A stretch of DNA of 64,000 nucleotides, taken from the NCBI RefSeq assembly GCF_051014445.1, contig NW_027488368.1, positions 3,286,001 to 3,350,000 on the forward strand, written 5' to 3'. Below the pieces are notes generated by a model. It did no database searches and had not been told where the DNA came from. It worked only from the letters and a program-made list of their open reading frames with translations. Made by a program: the position numbers and the translations under genes. Below are positions 31,301-41,913 of the stretch, piece by piece. This DNA is from Colletes latitarsis (taxonomy: Eukaryota; Arthropoda; Insecta; Hymenoptera; Colletidae). Position 1 is the stretch's first letter; each line of letters opens with the position of its first letter.

Positions 31301-31525
31301 CCGACCGCGCTCCAACAAGGAGAACGGTGGGGACCCGTCGCCCCCTCCCCATACCGTCGCCACCAAGCCGTCCGCGTCGCCCACCCAATGAGGGTGATCA
31401 GGGACGCGGTACGGCTCGGCGGCGACCGCCAGGCCAACCCCCCACTCCGCGAGGACTTGGGACATCAAGTCCTGTGCCGCGCGGCAGTGGTTGAGGTTGG
31501 CCTGGAGGAGGAGGCGGGGCGGCAT
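28343..31525 (-). CDS. ORF2 endonuclease / reverse transcriptase, element 3
   Basis: 1060 aa, uninterrupted, same domain order as the other two copies: endonuclease (QANLNHC 8-14, E37, GDFNAKS, SDH 200-202), reverse transcriptase (D577, YADD 665-668) and CCHC finger (956-973). About a dozen residues are private or shared with only one other copy, for example C115 for Y, F585 for L right after motif A, Q for R in VPxLERM and V for E in the HTLxVCPAW finger region; zinc ligands and catalytic residues are intact. Its ATG overlaps the ORF1 stop in TAATG at 31523-31527. The long open frame on the opposite strand (29384-31528) is a shadow of GC-rich codon use. Confidence 0.95.
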   Translation of the reverse strand: MPPRLLLQANLNHCRAAQDLMSQVLAEWGVGLAVAAEPYRVPDHPHWVGDADGLVATVWGGGDGSPPFSLLERGRGFVAVDWGGVAVVGCYISPRSGHAAFELYLAEVAACVQRCAARPVLVLGDFNAKSVAWGSPRTSVRGGILGDWAAGLDLRVLNRGSEHTCVRRYGGSIVDVGFATPNAVRMVSGWHVVAGAETLSDHRYIRMEVSAAASASRHGRLRGTPPRRWALRRLDKDALMAAALAATWPQGAAELPSIEGEVARLGALVAGICDAAMPRVGRASPRRAVYWWSDAIAELRVATVRARRQYTRARRRQRTGDGVARARAADDLYGAYRVARVALQVAIKRAKTRAWKELLQTLDDDPWGRPYKVVLNKLRPWAPPVTEGLDPRLLEDVVNTLFPIGERGPRPPAVAAVPVEWTAELGVTQEELAAAIRRLGVRNTAPGPDGVPGRVWVLTQGVLGADLRRLFDRCLRDGRFPPSWKVARMVLLRKEGRPAESPSAYRPICLLDEVGKLFERVIAARLVEHLSRGDPGLADCQFGFRGGRSTIDAIGRVRALSGAAVSRGGVALAISLDIANAFNTFPWEEIRRGLEYHRVPPCLRAVVGDYLRGRWIEYPGRDGDMRREVYCGVPQGSVLGPLLWNIAYDSVLRAGLPDGVSTVCYADDTLVLAVGAHWGRAMRRAEEGSQRVVDRIRGMGMTVAVHKTEVIAFHSPRQDPPPPLIRVGGADIEVKPQIRYLGLILDSHWRFEEHFRCLVPQLERMVAALGRILPNLGGPAGRVRRLYVAMVQSVALYGAPVWADDLAASRRSMTMLRRVQRRMALRVVRGYRTVSHEAATVLAGMPPMDLLARSHAVMYRHRVDRRAGVGAVPGGQEPAWGDLKRQARQSVLLAWQERLALPTAGHRTVGAVRPLLKEWLDRGHGSLTYRMAQVFSGHGSFGRYLCRIGKEPTARCCHCDAEQDTADHTLVVCPAWEGERRVLVGVVGRDVSLPGVVRAMLGSEEKWRAVASFCENVMLQKEAAGRERELQRRAEARARAVARGRRPVARRRGRPPRRGG

Positions 31526-33402
31526 TAATTAATGGCCGCGCCAGCCTCCTCCCGGCCGTCCGTCCCCGTAGCACCGTCCACCTCCATGGAGGACGATGCC
31601 ACCGCCCTCGGCACCGGAGCCGGTGCAGCCCGCCTCTTCCTCTCCTTCCGGGAGGGGGGGGAGCACTTCTTGCTCCCCACCCTGTGATCGGCTGGCCTCC
31701 CCATGTCCGCACACAGCGGGCAGTGGGGGGCCGCCGAGCACTGGCTCGCACGGTGCTCTTTGGCACCGCAGCGGTAACACTGACCGCTGCGGTCCACCGG
31801 CGAGGTGCACCACTGCCTCACGTGCCCCAATTCGAGGCAGCGGTGACACTGGAGCGGGCGCGGCGCGAGGATTTCCACTCGCGCCGAAACCCACCCCACC
31901 ATCACCCTCCCGGATTCCGCCACCTTACGGGCGGCGGAGAGGGGGCACCGGGCCCACACCGACCCGAGGCCGGAGGGCGACCTGCGGATCTCTCCGATCC
32001 GCAGGTCCTCCACAGGACAGTCCCCCGCCCTCGCAAGGGCACGGGACACATCCTGTGCGCTGACCGAGTCGTCCAGCCCACAAACGCGCATCTCCGTGCG
32101 CTTCGTGGGCCGGGCGACCCGGACACCTCGCTCGCCCAACTGCTCCCGGAGCCTCTGGGCGAGACGATCCGCCTTCGCGCCGCCTTCTGCACCGGGGATC
32201 TCCAGCAAGAGACCCCCGGTCACGGCCCTCTTCGCCCTCACGGAGGCGATGCCCAGCTCTTCCAGGGAGATATTCTCCCTGGCAAGCCGCATCGCCTCCG
32301 CGAGGGTCAGGTCGCCCCCCTGCGCAACGGTCAGCGTCACCGCTGCCGTTTTTGGGGGACGACCTGGTCGTGCCTTCCCGACCTTCGCGGCCTTTACCTT
32401 GGCCGCCGCCGGCGGAGGCGGAGGCTGCGGTTGCGAGGCCTTCCTCGCCGCCCGCTTCGCCTTCCGCCCCACCACCTCACTCCACGCCACCCCCCCTTGG
32501 GAGGGTGCTGTGGAGGACGCGACCACCGCGACCACGGGTACACCACCCCCCTTGGGGGTCGCGACCCGGGGCCCTGGTGCCGCAACGCTGGGCGGAGCCT
32601 TCACTCCGCCCTTCTTTGCCTTCCCCGACTGTACCGGAACAGGTCGGGGAGGCACCGCCTTCCAGCTGACCGCTCTTCCGGCGAGGAGCTCCTCCCGGAA
32701 GGCGGCCAGCTTGCCATCAATCATGTCCCCAATCCTCCTGAGAAGATCGTCTTCTGAGGAGGACGGGGACTTCTTCACGGGCGGAGTGCGGGTAGAGGGG
32801 CCCGCGGTGCCCCGCACCACTGCCGCCGCACTCCGCTTGTTTAACTCCGCCGAGGGACGCGGCGGTGGAGGAGGAGGGAGGATGGGAGGGAGGGCCGCGC
32901 TGTTCCACAGCGCCTCTGCCCTCCTCCTCCCCTGTCGCTCCTCCTCCAACAGGAGCTGTAGACGGGCGTTCCGCCCTCTGAGCTCCCGCGCCGCCTCCCT
33001 CATTTCCTCCGCCGCGGCCTTCAGGGCCTCCGCGCCACCGCTTTTCTGCCCCTTAAAGGCGCAGGCAGCGGCGACTTTCTCCAGCCGCCTCAGGGACGAG
33101 GAGATCCTCTCCGATATCTCCTCGGTCACCTCGTCCCTGAGGCAACTCAGCCTCACCGACGGGCTCATCGCCCCGCCCACCTCGACGACGGCCTTCCCCG
33201 CCCTCTTCCTCTTAGAGCCTCTGAGGCTCCTGGTGGAGGAGAAGGACGAGACTGACGCAGTCTCGTCGTCCTCCTCCACCTTCCACGAAGCCGGGCCAGG
33301 CGCTGGAGGCGGCGCGAGCGCCGTCACTCCAGTCCCAACACCGCCTTCGTCCTCCCCCTCTGACTTACCCCGTCCCATCCCCGTTTTAGTATTGAACTCC
33401 AT
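31525..33402 (-). CDS. ORF1 Gag-like nucleic-acid-binding protein, element 3
   Basis: 625 aa, starting MEFNTKTGMGRGK with A at -3 and G at +4. Domain order is as in element 2: acidic N-terminus, GSKRKRAGK (62-70), coiled-coil region (about 88-165), proline run, conserved Gag region, three zinc knuckles (519-580). The first ~77 residues differ from element 2 at about 22 positions, whereas the remaining ~548 differ at only about a dozen, with no frame disruption. Either this segment evolves fast or the copies are recombinants of two subfamilies. Confidence 0.92.
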   Translation of the reverse strand: MEFNTKTGMGRGKSEGEDEGGVGTGVTALAPPPAPGPASWKVEEDDETASVSSFSSTRSLRGSKRKRAGKAVVEVGGAMSPSVRLSCLRDEVTEEISERISSSLRRLEKVAAACAFKGQKSGGAEALKAAAEEMREAARELRGRNARLQLLLEEERQGRRRAEALWNSAALPPILPPPPPPRPSAELNKRSAAAVVRGTAGPSTRTPPVKKSPSSSEDDLLRRIGDMIDGKLAAFREELLAGRAVSWKAVPPRPVPVQSGKAKKGGVKAPPSVAAPGPRVATPKGGGVPVVAVVASSTAPSQGGVAWSEVVGRKAKRAARKASQPQPPPPPAAAKVKAAKVGKARPGRPPKTAAVTLTVAQGGDLTLAEAMRLARENISLEELGIASVRAKRAVTGGLLLEIPGAEGGAKADRLAQRLREQLGERGVRVARPTKRTEMRVCGLDDSVSAQDVSRALARAGDCPVEDLRIGEIRRSPSGLGSVWARCPLSAARKVAESGRVMVGWVSARVEILAPRPLQCHRCLELGHVRQWCTSPVDRSGQCYRCGAKEHRASQCSAAPHCPLCADMGRPADHRVGSKKCSPPSRKERKRRAAPAPVPRAVASSSMEVDGATGTDGREEAGAAIN

Positions 33403-33787
33403 AATATTCCCACGAGCAGGTCGGGAGAAAAGGTCCGCCCGGGCAGAGCCGCCTTACCCGGGTAAGCCTATATACTCCGGGGGTTCGGCAGGTTCCCCGG
33501 AGGTGGTCGCTTGGGATTGGGCCTTCTCCCCCAACCATGCATCCCATCGCCGCGCACCATAGCTTAGGATTGGAGGGCGATTTTATAGAGTCGCCATACT
33601 CGTGGCCCAGGCGGTTAAGCCAAGACCCCCGTTCCTCCTGCCGTCACGTACCATTCTCAAAACCAATAGGGAATTGTGAATGGGTCGTTGTGACGACCAA
33701 CAGGAGGCTTACGGTGTGTGTATGACTCGGGTACCCCGGGTTCGTTAAGCCCGTACTGCAGCTGAAAGGCTGGCAGCCCCTGAGGGG
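33403..33787 (-). promoter_or_regulatory. 5' leader / presumed internal promoter of element 3
   Basis: 385 bp, about 98% like the leader of element 2, one base longer through GTATATAGG. The TATAAAA motif is kept (plus-strand TTTTATA at 33581-33587), as are the terminal CCCC-TCA-GGGG foldback and TTACCCGGGTAA. Divergence rises sharply in the last ~30 bases before the ATG. Confidence 0.6.
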
Positions 33788-33803
33788 ATCAGACTCATAC
33801 TTT
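33788..33803 (-). repeat. Target-site duplication of element 3, 5' side
   Basis: ATCAGACTCATACTTT, identical to 27784-27799, followed by CGCATTCTTCACATTC, exactly as in the uninterrupted monomer near 37684. Confidence 0.9.
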
Positions 33804-36800
33804 CGCATTCTTCACATTCTTGTTGAACGGATCCCGGGTTTTTTCTCGTTTGGATCACGTAGTAATGTGGGACCACACTGAAACAGTCAATTAAACCTGG
33901 TTTCGATCAATATATTACAGAATAATTCATGTTAGGTCTAGGTTAGGTCTGGGATTTGCTCTCATCTGGCTCATTCTTTCGCATGTTTCTCATACTTCAT
34001 GGCTAGATCCTGGGCTGTTTCTGGATTGGATCACGTAGTAAAGTGGTACCACACTGAAACATTCAATGAAACCTGCTCTGGATAAATATTTTAGAGGATA
34101 CCGCATGTTAGGTCTAGGTTAGGCCTGGGATTTTCACTCATCGGACTCATACTTTCGCATTCTTCACATACTTGTTGAACGGATCCTCGTTTTTTTCTGG
34201 TTTGGATCACGTAGTAATGTGGGACCACACCGAAACAGTCAAGTAAACCTGGCTTCGATCAATATTTTAGAGAATAATTCATGTTAGGTCTAGGTTAGGT
34301 CTGGGATTTGCTCTCATCAGGCTCATTCTTTCGCATATTTCTCATACTTGATGGCTAGATCCTGGGCTTTTTCTAGATTGCATCACGTAGTAATGAAGTA
34401 CAACACTGAAACAGTCAATGAAACCTGGTTTCCCTCAATATCTTAGAGGACAACGCAAGTTAGGTCTGGGATATGTCTGGGATTTGCCCTCATCAGGCTC
34501 ATACTTTCGCGTTTTTCACATACTTGTTGAACAGATCCTGGGTTTTTTCTGGTTTGGATCACGTAGTAGCGTGGTACCACGCTGAAACAGTCCATTAAAC
34601 CTGGTTTGGATCAATATTTTAGAGGATAACGCATGTTAGGTCTAGGTTAGGCCTGGGATTTTCACTCATCAGACTCATACTTTCGCATTCTTCACATACT
34701 TGTTGAACGGATCCTGGGTTATTTCTGGTTTAGATCACGTAGTAATGTGGGACCACACTGAAACAGTCAATTAAACCTGGTTTCGATCAATATTTTAGAG
34801 AATAATTCATGTTAGGTCTATGTTAGGTCTGGGATTTGCTCTCATCAGGCTCATTCTTTCGCATATTTCTCATACATGTTGAACAGATCCTGGGTTTTTT
34901 CTGGTTTGGATCACGTAGTAATGTGGGACCACACTGAAACAATCAATTAAACCTGGTCTTGATACATATTTTAGAGGATAACGCATGTTAGGTCTGGGTT
35001 AGGTCTAGGATTTGCCCTGATCAGGCTCATACTTTCGCATATTTCTCATACTTCAAGGCTAGATCCTGGGCTGCTTCTGGATTGTATCACGTAGTAATGT
35101 GGTACCACGCTGAAACAGTCAATTAAACCTGGTTTCGATCAATATTTTAGAGGATAACGCAAGTTAGGTCTGGGATAGGTCAATGATTTGCCCTCATCAG
35201 GGTCATACTTTCGCATATTTCTCATACTTCATGGCTAGATCCTGTGCTATTTCTGGATTGGATCACGTAGTAAAGTGGCACCACACTGAAACATTCAATG
35301 AAACCTGGTCTGGATAAATATTTTAGAGGTTAACGCATCTTAGGTCTGGGTTAGGTCTAAGATTTGCCCTCATCAGGCTCACAGTTTAGCGTTTTTCACA
35401 TACTTGTTGAACAGATCCTGGGTTTTTTCTGGTTTGGATCACGAAGTAGTGTGGTACCACACTGAAACAGTCCATTAAACCTGGTTTCGCTCAACATTTT
35501 AGAGGATAACGCATGTAAGGTCTAGGTTAGGTCTGGGATTTGCTCTCACCAGGCTTATTCTTTCGCATATTTCTCACACTTGATGGCTAGATCCTGGGTT
35601 TCTTCTGGTTTGGATCACGTAGTAGTGTGGTACCACACTGAAACAGTCGATTAAACCTGGTTTCGATCAATATTTTAGAGGATAACGCAATTTAAGTCTG
35701 GGATTGGTCAGGGATTTGACCTCATCAGACTCATACTTTCGCGTTTTTCACATACTTGTTGAACAGATCCTGGGTTATTTTCTGGATTGTATCACGTAGT
35801 AATGTGGTACCACGCTGAAACAGTCAATTAAACCTGGTTTCGATCAATATTTTAGAGGATAACGCAAGTTAGGTCTGGGATAGGTCTAGGATTTGCCCTC
35901 ATCAGGCTCTTACTTTCGCATATTTCTCATACTTCATGGCTAGATCCTGTGCTATTTCTGGATTGGATCACGTAGTAAAGTGGTACCACACTGAAACATT
36001 CAATGAAACCTGGTCTGGATAAATATTTTAGAGGTTAACGCATCTTAGGTCTGGGTTAGGTCTAAGATTTGCCCTCATCAGGTTCACAGTTTAGCGTTTT
36101 TCACATACTTGTTGAGCAGATCCTGCGTTTTTTCTGGTTTGGATTACGAAGTAGTGTGGTACCACACTGAAACAGTCCATTAAACCTGGTTTCGCTCAAT
36201 ATTTTAGAGGATAACGCATGTAAGGTCTAGGTTAGGTCTGGGATTTGCTCTCATCAGGCTCATTCTTTCGCGTTTTTCACATACTTGTTGAACAGATCCT
36301 GGGTTATTTTCTGGTTTGCATCACATAGTAATGTGGTACCACACTGAAACAGTAGATTAAACCAGGTTTCGATCAATATTTTTGAGGATAACGCATGTTA
36401 GGTCTAGGTTAGGCCTGGGATTTTCACTCATCGGACTCATACTTTCGCATTCTTCACATACTTGTTGAACGGATCCTGGTTTTTTTCTGGTTTGGATCAC
36501 GTAGTAATGTGGGACCACACTGAAACAGTCAATTAAACCTGTTTTCGGTCAATATTTTAGAGAATAATTCATGTTAGGTCTAGGTTAGGTCTGCGATTTG
36601 CTCTCATCAGGCACATTCTTTCGCATATTTCTCAAACTTAATGGCTAGATGCTGGGTTTTTTCTGGATTGCATCACGTAGTAAAGTGGTACCACACTGAA
36701 ACATTCAATGAAACCTGGTCTGGATAAATATTTTAGAGGTTAACGCATCTTAGGTCTGGATTAGGTCTACGATTTGCCCTCATCAGGCTCACAGTTTAGC

Positions 36801-37779
36801 GTTTTTCACATACTTGTTGAACAGATCCTGGGCTTTTTCTGGATTGCATCACGTAGTAATGTGGTACCACACTGAAACTTTCAATTAAACCAGGTCTTGA
36901 TAAAAATTTTAGAGTCTAACGCATGTTAGGTCTGGGTTAGGTCTAGGATGTGCCCTCATCAGGCTCATACTTTCGCATATTTCTCATACTTCATGGCTAG
37001 ATCCTGGGCTGTTCCTGGATTGCATCACGTAGTAAAGTGGTACCACACTGAAACATTCAATGAAACCTGGTCTGGATAAATATTTTAGAGGTTAACGCAT
37101 CTTAGGTCTGGATTAGGTCTACGATTTGCCCTCATCAGGCTCACAGTTTAGCGTTTTTCACATACTTGTTGAACAGATCCTGGGTTTTTTCTGGTTTGGA
37201 TCACGTAGTAATGTGGGACCACACTGAAACAGTCAATTAAACCTGGTTTCGGTCAATATTTTAGAGAATAATTCATGTTAGGTCTAGGTTAGGTCTGGGA
37301 TTTGCTCTCATCAGGCACATTCTTTCGCATATTTCTCAAACTTGATGGCTAGATGCTGGGTTTTTTCTGGATTGCATCACGTAGTAATGTGGTACCACAC
37401 TGAAACTTTCAATTAAACCAGGTCTTGATAAATATTTTAGAGGCTAACGCATGTTAGGTCTGGGTTAGGTCTCGGATTTGACCTCATCAGACTCATACTT
37501 TCGCAACACTCCACATACTCCTTGAACAGATCCTGGGTTATTTTCTGGCTTGGATAACATAGTAATGTGGTACCACACTGAAACAGTCGATTAAACCAGG
37601 TTTCGATCAATATTTTAGATGATAACGCATGTTAGGTCTAGGTTAGGCCTGAGATTTTCACTCATCAGACTCATACTTTCGCATTCTTCACATTCTTGTT
37701 GAACGGATCCCGGGTTTTTTCTCGTTTGGATCACGTAGTAATGTGGGATCACACTGAAACAGTCAATTAAACCTGGTTT

Positions 37780-39200
37780 CGATCAATATATTACAGAATA
37801 ATTCATGTTAGGTCTAGGTTAGGTCTGGGATTTGCTCTCATCTGGCTCATTCTTTCGCATGTTTCTCATACATCATGGCTAGATCCTGGGCTGTTTCTGG
37901 ATTGGATCACGTAGTAAAGTGGTACCACACTGAAACATTCAATCAAACCTGGTCTGGATAAATATTTTAGAGGATACCGCATCTTAGGTCTCGGTTAGGT
38001 CTAAGATTTGCCCTCATCAGGCTCACAGTTTAGCGTTTTTCACATACTTGTTGAACAGATCCTCGGTTTTTTCTGGTTTGGATCACGATGTAGTGTGGTA
38101 CCACATTGAAACAGTCCATTAAACCTGGTTTCGCTCAATATTTTAGAGGATAACGCATGTTAGGTCTAGGTTAGGTCTGGGATTTGCTCTCATCAGGCTC
38201 ATTCTTTCGCATATTTCTCATACCTGATGGCTAGATCCTGGGCTTTTTCTGGATTGCATCACGTAGTAATGTAGTACCACACTGAAACAGTCAATGAAAC
38301 CTGGTTTCCATCAATGTTTTAGAGGACAACGCATGTTAGGTCTAGATTAGCCCTGGGAATTACACTCATCAGACTCATACTTTCGCATTCTTCACATACT
38401 TGTTGAACTGATCCTGGGTTTTTTCTGGTTTGGATCACGTAGTATTGTGGTACCACACTGAAACAGTCAATGAAACCTGGTTTCCATCAATATTTTAGAG
38501 GACAACGCATGTTAGGTTTAGGTTAGGCCTGGGATTTTCACTCATCAGACTCATACTTTCGCATTCTTCACATACTTGTTCAACGGATCCTGGGTTTTTT
38601 CTGGTTTGGGTCACGTAGTAATGTGGTACCACACTGAAACAGTCAATGAAACCTGGTTTCCATCAATATTTTAGAGAACAACGCAAGTTAGGTCTAGGTA
38701 AGGCCTGAGATTTTCACTGATCGGACTCATACTTTCGCATTTTTCACATACTTGTTGAACGGATCCTGGGTTTTTTCTGGTTTGGATCGCGTAGTAATGT
38801 GGTACCACACTGAAACTGTCAATTAAACCTGGTTTCGATCAATATTTTAGAGGATAACGCAAGTTAGGTCTGGGATACGTCTGGGATTTGCCCTCATCAG
38901 GCTCATACTTTCGCGTTTTTCACATAGTTGTTGAACAGATCCTGGGTTTTTTCTGGTTTTTTGTCACGTAGTAGTGTGATACCACACTGAAACAGTCGAT
39001 TAAACCTGGTTTCAATCAATATTTTAGAGGATAACGCATGTTAGGTCTAGGTCAGCCCTGGGAATTCCACTCATCAGACTCATACTTTCGCATTCTTCAC
39101 ATACTTGTTGAACTGATCCTGGGTTTTTTCTGGTTTGGATCACGTAGTAATGTGGTACCACACTGAAACAGTCGATTAAACCTGGTTTCGATCAATATTT
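37780..39200. repeat. Segmental duplicate of about 45884-47304 (offset about 8104 bp, 46 monomers)
   Basis: Both copies share GATGTAGTGTGG, the CCACATTGAAAC spelling, AGATTAGCCCTGGGAATTAC, GTTAGGTTTAGG (38511 and 46615) and AGGTCAGCCCTGGG. They part at about 39190 and 47290. Confidence 0.8.
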
Positions 39201-40435
39201 TAGAGGATAACGAATGTAAGGTCTATGTTAGCCCTTGGATTCTCACTCATCAGACTCATACTTTCGCATTCTTCACATACTTGTTGAACTGACCCTGGGT
39301 TTTTTCTGGTTTGGATCACGTAGTAATGTGGTACCGCACTGAAACAGTCGATTAAACCTGGCTTCGATCAATATTTTAGAGGATAACGCAAGTTAGGTCT
39401 GGGATAGGTCTGGGATTTGACCTCATCAGACTCATACTTTCGCACACTTCACATACTCCTTGAACAGATCCTGGGTTATTTTCTGGTTTGGATCACATAG
39501 TAATGTGGTACCACACTGAAACAGTCGATTAAACCAGGTTTCGATCAATATTTTAGAGGATAACGCAAGTTAGGTCTGGGATAGGTCTGGGATTTGACCT
39601 CATCAGACTCATACTTTCGCACACTTCACATACTCCTTGAACAGATCCTGGGTTATTTTCTGGTTTGGATCACATAGTAATGTGGTACCACACTGAAACA
39701 GTCGATTAAACCATGTTTCAATCAATACTTTAGAGGATAACGCATGTTAAGTCTAGGTTAGGTCTGGGATTTTCACTCATCAGACTCATACCTTCGCATT
39801 CTTCACATACTTGTTGAACGGATCCTGGGTTTTTTCTGGTTTGGATCACGCAGTAATGTGGTACCACACTGAAACAGTCGATTAAACCTGGTTTCGATCA
39901 ATATTTTTGAGGATAACGCAAGTTAGGTCTGGGATAGGTCTGGGATTTGACCTCATCAGACTCATACTTTCGCACACTTCACATACTCCTTGAACAGATC
40001 CTGGGTTTTTTCTGGTTTGGATCACGCAGTAATGTGGTACCACACTGAAACAGTCGATTAAACCTGGTTTCGATCAATATTTTAGAGGATAACGCAATTT
40101 AAGTCTGGGATTGGTCTGGGATTTGACCTCATCAGACTCATACTTTCGCGTTTTTCACATACTTGTCGAACAGATCCTGGGTTATTTTCTCGTTTGGATC
40201 ACATAGTAATGTGGTACCACACTGAAACAGTCGATTAAACCAGGTTTCGATCAATATTTTAGAGGATAACGCAAGTTAGGTCTGGGATAGGTCTCGGATT
40301 TGACCTCATCAGACTCATACTTTCGCACACTTCACATACTCCTTGAACAGATCCTGGGTTATTTTCTGGTTTGGATCACATAGTAATGTGGTACCACACT
40401 GAAACAGTCGATTAAACCATGTTTCAATCAATACT

Positions 40436-41913
40436 TTAGAGGATAACGCATGTTAGGTCTAGGTTAGGCCTGGGATTTTCACTCATCAGACTCATACTTT
40501 CGCATTCTTCACATACTTCTTGAACGGATCCTGGGTTTTTTCTGGTTTGGATCACGTAGTAATGTGGGACCACACTGAAACATTCAATGAAACCTGGTCT
40601 GGATAAATATTTTAGAGGATAACGCATCTTAGGTCTGGGTTAGGTCTAAGATTTGCCCTCATCAGGCTCACAGTTTAGCGTTTTTCACATACTTGTTGAA
40701 CAGATCCTGGGTTTTTTCTGGTTTGGATCACGAAGTAGTGTGGTACCACACTGAAACAGTCCATTAAACCTGGTCTTGCTCAATATTTTAGAGGATAACG
40801 CATGTTAGGTCTAGGTTAGGTCTGGGATTTGCTCTCATCAGGCTCATTCTTTCGCATATTTCTCATACTTGAGGGCTAGATCCTGGGCTTTTTCTGGATT
40901 GCATCACGTAGTAATGTAGTACCACACTGAAACAGTCAATGAAACCTGGTTTCCGTCAATATTTTAGAGGACAACGCAAGTTAGGTCTAGGTAAGGTCTG
41001 AGATTTTCACTGATCAGACTCATACTCTCGCATTCTTCACATACTTGTTTAACGGATCCTGGGTTTTTTCTAGTTTGGATCACGTAGTTATGTGGTACCA
41101 CACTGAAACATTCAATTAAACCTGGTCTTGATAAATATTTTATAGGATAACGCAAGTTAGGTCTGGGATAGGTCCAGGATTTGCCCTCATCAGGCTCTTA
41201 CTTTCGCATATTTCTCATACTTCATGGCTAGATCCTGGGCTATTTCTGGATTGGATCACGTAGTAAAGTGGTACCACACTGAAACATTAAATGAAGCCTG
41301 GTCTGGATAAATATTTTAGAGGTTAACGCATCTTAGGTCTGGGTTAGGTCAAAGATTTGCCCTCATCAGGCTCACAGTTTAGCGTTCTTCACATACTTGT
41401 TGAACAGATCCTGGGTTTTTTCTGGTTTGGATCACATAGTAATGTGGTACCACACTGAAACGGTCGATTAAACCAGGTTTCGGTCAATATTTTTGAGGAT
41501 AACGCATGTTAGGTCTTGGTTAGGCCTGGGATTTTCACTCATCAGACTCATACTTTCGCATTCTTCACATACTTGTTGAACGGATCCTGGGTTTTTTCTG
41601 GTTTGGATCACGTAGTAATGTGGGACCACACTGAAACAGTCAATTAAACCTGGTTTCAATCAATATTTTAGAGAATTATTCATGTTAGGTCTAGGTTAGG
41701 TCAGGGATTTGCCCTCATCAGGCTCATTCTTTCGCATATTTCTCAAACTTGATGGCTAGATCCTGGGCTTTTTCTGGATTGCATCACGTAGTAATGAAGT
41801 ACAACACTGAAACAGTCAATTAAACCTGGTTTCCATCAATATCTTAGAGGACAACGCAAGTTAGGTCTGGGATAGGTCTTGGATTTGCCCTCATCAGGCT
41901 CATACTTTCGCGT
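40436..41913. repeat. Segmental duplicate of 47833-49310 (offset 7397 bp, 42 monomers)
   Basis: Landmarks at 40436, 40964 and 41468 recur at 47833, 48361 and 48865 with exactly the same offset. The copies diverge after CATACTTTCGC at about 41913 and 49310. The drop from 8104 to 7397 relative to the preceding block is about four monomers, so one copy has lost or gained four. Confidence 0.85.

Larger units (their letters stand above)
27800..33787 (-). mobile_element. Element 3: full-length R1-clade non-LTR retrotransposon, inverted
   Basis: 5988 bp on the minus strand, the same family as elements 1 and 2, with an identical 5' terminus at 33787 and a tail at 27800-27826. From the ORF1 start to the end of the 3' UTR it aligns to element 2 without net indel (position = 52921 minus element 2 position). 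Identity is about 99% except for a divergent patch at the start of ORF1. A 16-bp target-site duplication flanks it. With element 2 it forms a ~6-kb inverted repeat separated by about 2.7 kb of satellite. Confidence 0.95.

Noticed and set aside
29384..31528. Long 714-codon open frame antisense to ORF2 (also 14147-16291 and 21591-23537)
   Set aside because: A shadow of GC-rich codon use opposite a proven coding frame; it contains no domain and its shorter version in element 2 shows it is not kept.
13735..33787. Retrovirus or LTR element
   Set aside because: No LTRs, protease, integrase or RNase H; the A tail, 5' truncation and apurinic-type endonuclease show a non-LTR element.
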